From assembly GCA_023397245.1 (NCBI GenBank), contig JAEWUH010000130.1, forward strand, positions 1-8,388: a stretch of DNA of 8,388 nt, read 5' to 3'. Numbering within the stretch: the first letter of the stretch is position 1; the number at the start of each line of letters is the position of its first letter. Source of the stretch: Bacillota bacterium (GTDB lineage: Bacteria; Bacillota; Clostridia; Oscillospirales; Acutalibacteraceae). A program made the translations under genes and the position numbers. Of this stretch, positions 6,940 to 8,388 are shown one piece after another. The notes beneath the pieces were generated by a model. That model saw only the letters and a list, made by a program, of their open reading frames with translations. It was not told the origin of the DNA and did not search any database.

Positions 6940-6967
6940 TTGAGGCTCATTCGCTTAAATTTTTGAA

Positions 6968-6980
6968 AAGGAAGGAAGGG
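6968..6980 (+). promoter_or_regulatory. Purine-rich ribosome binding site deciding a TTG start
   Basis: The tract AAGGAAGGAAGGG ends 6 nt before TTG 6987. It lies downstream of another in-frame TTG at 6963, so it can serve only the later codon. Confidence 0.7.
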
Positions 6981-6986
6981 CTCGTC

Positions 6987-7799
6987 TTGCAGAACATTGC
7001 CGCCGTAAATTCCAACTGCTACCACGGCTATTCCATTGAGAGTGCGATTGAGGGAATTCACAAAGCCGGTTTCCATTATATCGAACTTACCGCCACAAAG
7101 GGATGGACGGAGCACGTTTTTCCAACGATGTCTTTTTCCCGGCTTTGGGATATCCGGGAAGAGCTGAAAAACGCGGATCTGGTTCCGATTGCGATGAGCG
7201 GCCACTGCAACCTGATGGACCGGGCACGCCTGAGTGATTTTATAAGCAATATCCGTCTGGCCGGGTTCTTTGGCTGCAAATACATCGTTTCTTCCATCGG
7301 CGAAGCCCATATAAAAAACAACGCGGTTTCCACCGACCGGGAGGCTGCGGAAAATATCCGCAGCCTTCTCCCTTACCTTGAAGAAAACGGACTGGAATTG
7401 GTCCTTGAGGTGCACGGAGAGCACGGAAGCGGCAGAAGCATAAAATCGGTGACCGACCTCGTGGATTCTGGGTTGGTTTCCATCAATTACGATACGGCGA
7501 ACGCTATTTTCTACGGGGACGCCGATCTTGCGGAGGACCTGGATTCCTGTATCGGCCGCGTCGGATATATGCATATCAAGGACAAAGCCGGCGAACGCCG
7601 GGAGTGGAATTTCCCCGCCCTTGGAAAGGGCTGTGTGGATTTCCCGATGATCTTTGAGAAGCTCAGAAAAGCGGGGAATAACTGCCCGCTGAGTATAGAA
7701 ATCGAATTTACGGAAAGCGGTTCCGAAAGTGTCGAAGAGGTTGACCGGGCGGTTGCGGATTCCGCGCTTTATCTGCAGAAACTGGGTTTTCGCCTATAA
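6987..7799 (+). CDS. Sugar phosphate isomerase/epimerase-family TIM barrel (AP_endonuc_2), second copy
   Basis: A 270-residue soluble TIM barrel, shorter than and clearly different from the preceding barrel. It begins with TTG 6987, giving an N-terminus (QNIAAVNSNCYHGYSIESAI) that enters strand beta-1 at once, as is normal here. An in-frame TTG at 6963 would translate the Shine-Dalgarno tract as MKRKEG and is unlikely. Expected metal ligands are Glu141 (LEVHGEH), Asp169 (NYDTAN, 167-172), His196 (MHIKD, 195-199) and Glu238 (IEIE). His143 and His146 lie next to the first ligand and may be catalytic. There are 47 bp between the previous stop and this start, without a terminator. Beside a first barrel and two dehydrogenases, a complementary step on the same keto-sugar is likely, such as elimination by one barrel and hydration by the other (LgdB1/LgdB2-like). 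IolE/IolI-type inosose chemistry is an alternative. Confidence 0.88.
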   Translation: MQNIAAVNSNCYHGYSIESAIEGIHKAGFHYIELTATKGWTEHVFPTMSFSRLWDIREELKNADLVPIAMSGHCNLMDRARLSDFISNIRLAGFFGCKYIVSSIGEAHIKNNAVSTDREAAENIRSLLPYLEENGLELVLEVHGEHGSGRSIKSVTDLVDSGLVSINYDTANAIFYGDADLAEDLDSCIGRVGYMHIKDKAGERREWNFPALGKGCVDFPMIFEKLRKAGNNCPLSIEIEFTESGSESVEEVDRAVADSALYLQKLGFRL

Positions 7800-7832
7800 G
7801 GACGGTATTTTCTGAAAGATAGGGGTGACAGC

Positions 7833-8388
7833 ATGATACGGATTGGAATTGTGGGTGCCGGCGGCATGGGTACCGTGCATTATAATAACTACGCCCGTAT
7901 TGACGGGTGCCGGGTTGCGGCGGTTGTGGGCAGGTCGCCGCAGGAAAGGGAACGTGCCGCGGAATGGGGATTGCCGATGTACGATACCATTTCTGAAATG
8001 GCCGCGAAGCAGCCGATTGATTTGGTGGATGTGTGCACTCCTACTTTTCTGCACAAGCAGCACGTTATGGAAAGTCTTTCGCTCGGGAAGCACACCATTA
8101 CCGAAAAACCGGTCGCCCTGCATAAAAAAGACGCAGAAGAGATGTTTGACCTTGCCGCGCGGAAAGGCGTGCAGCTTTACGTCGCCCAGGTTGTGCAGTT
8201 TACCAAAGAAACGGAGGTGCTGCGCGGCCTGGTGAAAAGCGGGGAATACGGCCCGGTTCTGGACGCCGTGTTTGAGCGGCTTTCCGCCTGCCCGCATTGG
8301 ATTGAAGGCGGCTGGCTGTTTGATAAGGAAAAGAGCGGCCTGCTGCCGTTTGACCTTCATATTCACGACCTTGACCTGATCGTAAGCC
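7833..8388 (+). CDS. Second Gfo/Idh/MocA-family oxidoreductase, 3' end outside window
   Basis: The first 185 residues of a dehydrogenase with no stop before the window edge; the family is usually 330-390 residues. The start is ATG 7833, with AGGGGTGA (7821-7828) just upstream and 33 bp after the previous stop. The Rossmann motif GIVGAGGMG is at 5-13, EKPVA gives the catalytic Lys92, and DLHIHD (174-179) supplies Asp174 and His178. It is a paralogue, not a duplicate, of the dehydrogenase at 4972: the sequences differ strongly outside the motifs. After strand beta-2 it has Gly33-Arg34-Ser35 instead of an acidic residue, which would tolerate NADP phosphate. A plausible role is reduction of a keto intermediate to a normal sugar (LgdC-like), closing a redox-neutral route; acting on a second substrate or stereoisomer is the alternative. 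Confidence 0.9.
   Translation, partial: MIRIGIVGAGGMGTVHYNNYARIDGCRVAAVVGRSPQERERAAEWGLPMYDTISEMAAKQPIDLVDVCTPTFLHKQHVMESLSLGKHTITEKPVALHKKDAEEMFDLAARKGVQLYVAQVVQFTKETEVLRGLVKSGEYGPVLDAVFERLSACPHWIEGGWLFDKEKSGLLPFDLHIHDLDLIVS

Overview
The window looks like a catabolic operon from a Gram-positive anaerobe. Clostridia, possibly an Oscillospiraceae-like lineage, fits best, but this is inferred from style only: strong purine-rich Shine-Dalgarno sites, moderately GC-rich genes beside a very AT-rich control region, a lipoprotein-type sugar-binding protein and clostridial-looking families. All genes are on the + strand and no transcription terminator is visible, so positions 246 to the right edge are probably one transcript.

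Layout: 1-245 is an AT-rich control region with two promoter-like elements, each followed at the same distance by a 16-bp dyad operator; promoter boxes and operators repeat with an exact offset of 108 bp. Then come a LacI-family repressor (246-1250), a lipoprotein sugar-binding protein (1283-2311), a strong hairpin (2330-2356), a double-domain sugar ABC ATPase (2379-3890) and its RbsC-type permease (3883-4926). The second half holds four enzymes: a Gfo/Idh/MocA dehydrogenase (4972-6012), two different TIM-barrel proteins of the sugar phosphate isomerase/epimerase (AP_endonuc_2) family (6025-6939 and 6987-7799), and a second, divergent Gfo/Idh/MocA dehydrogenase cut by the window edge (7833-8388+).

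How it may work: the repressor senses a sugar-like ligand and releases the operon. The binding protein, ATPase and permease import the unphosphorylated substrate. The enzyme set (oxidoreductase, two metal-dependent lyase/isomerase-type barrels, oxidoreductase) is what an oxidation / beta-elimination / hydration / reduction route through 3-keto-sugars needs, as described for levoglucosan (lgdA, lgdB1, lgdB2, lgdC) and, in related form, for glycoside and C-glycoside cleavage. An inositol-type pathway (IolG/IolE/IolI-like enzymes with an inositol ABC importer) is the main alternative. No kinase or glycoside hydrolase is in the window. The substrate cannot be fixed from sequence alone.
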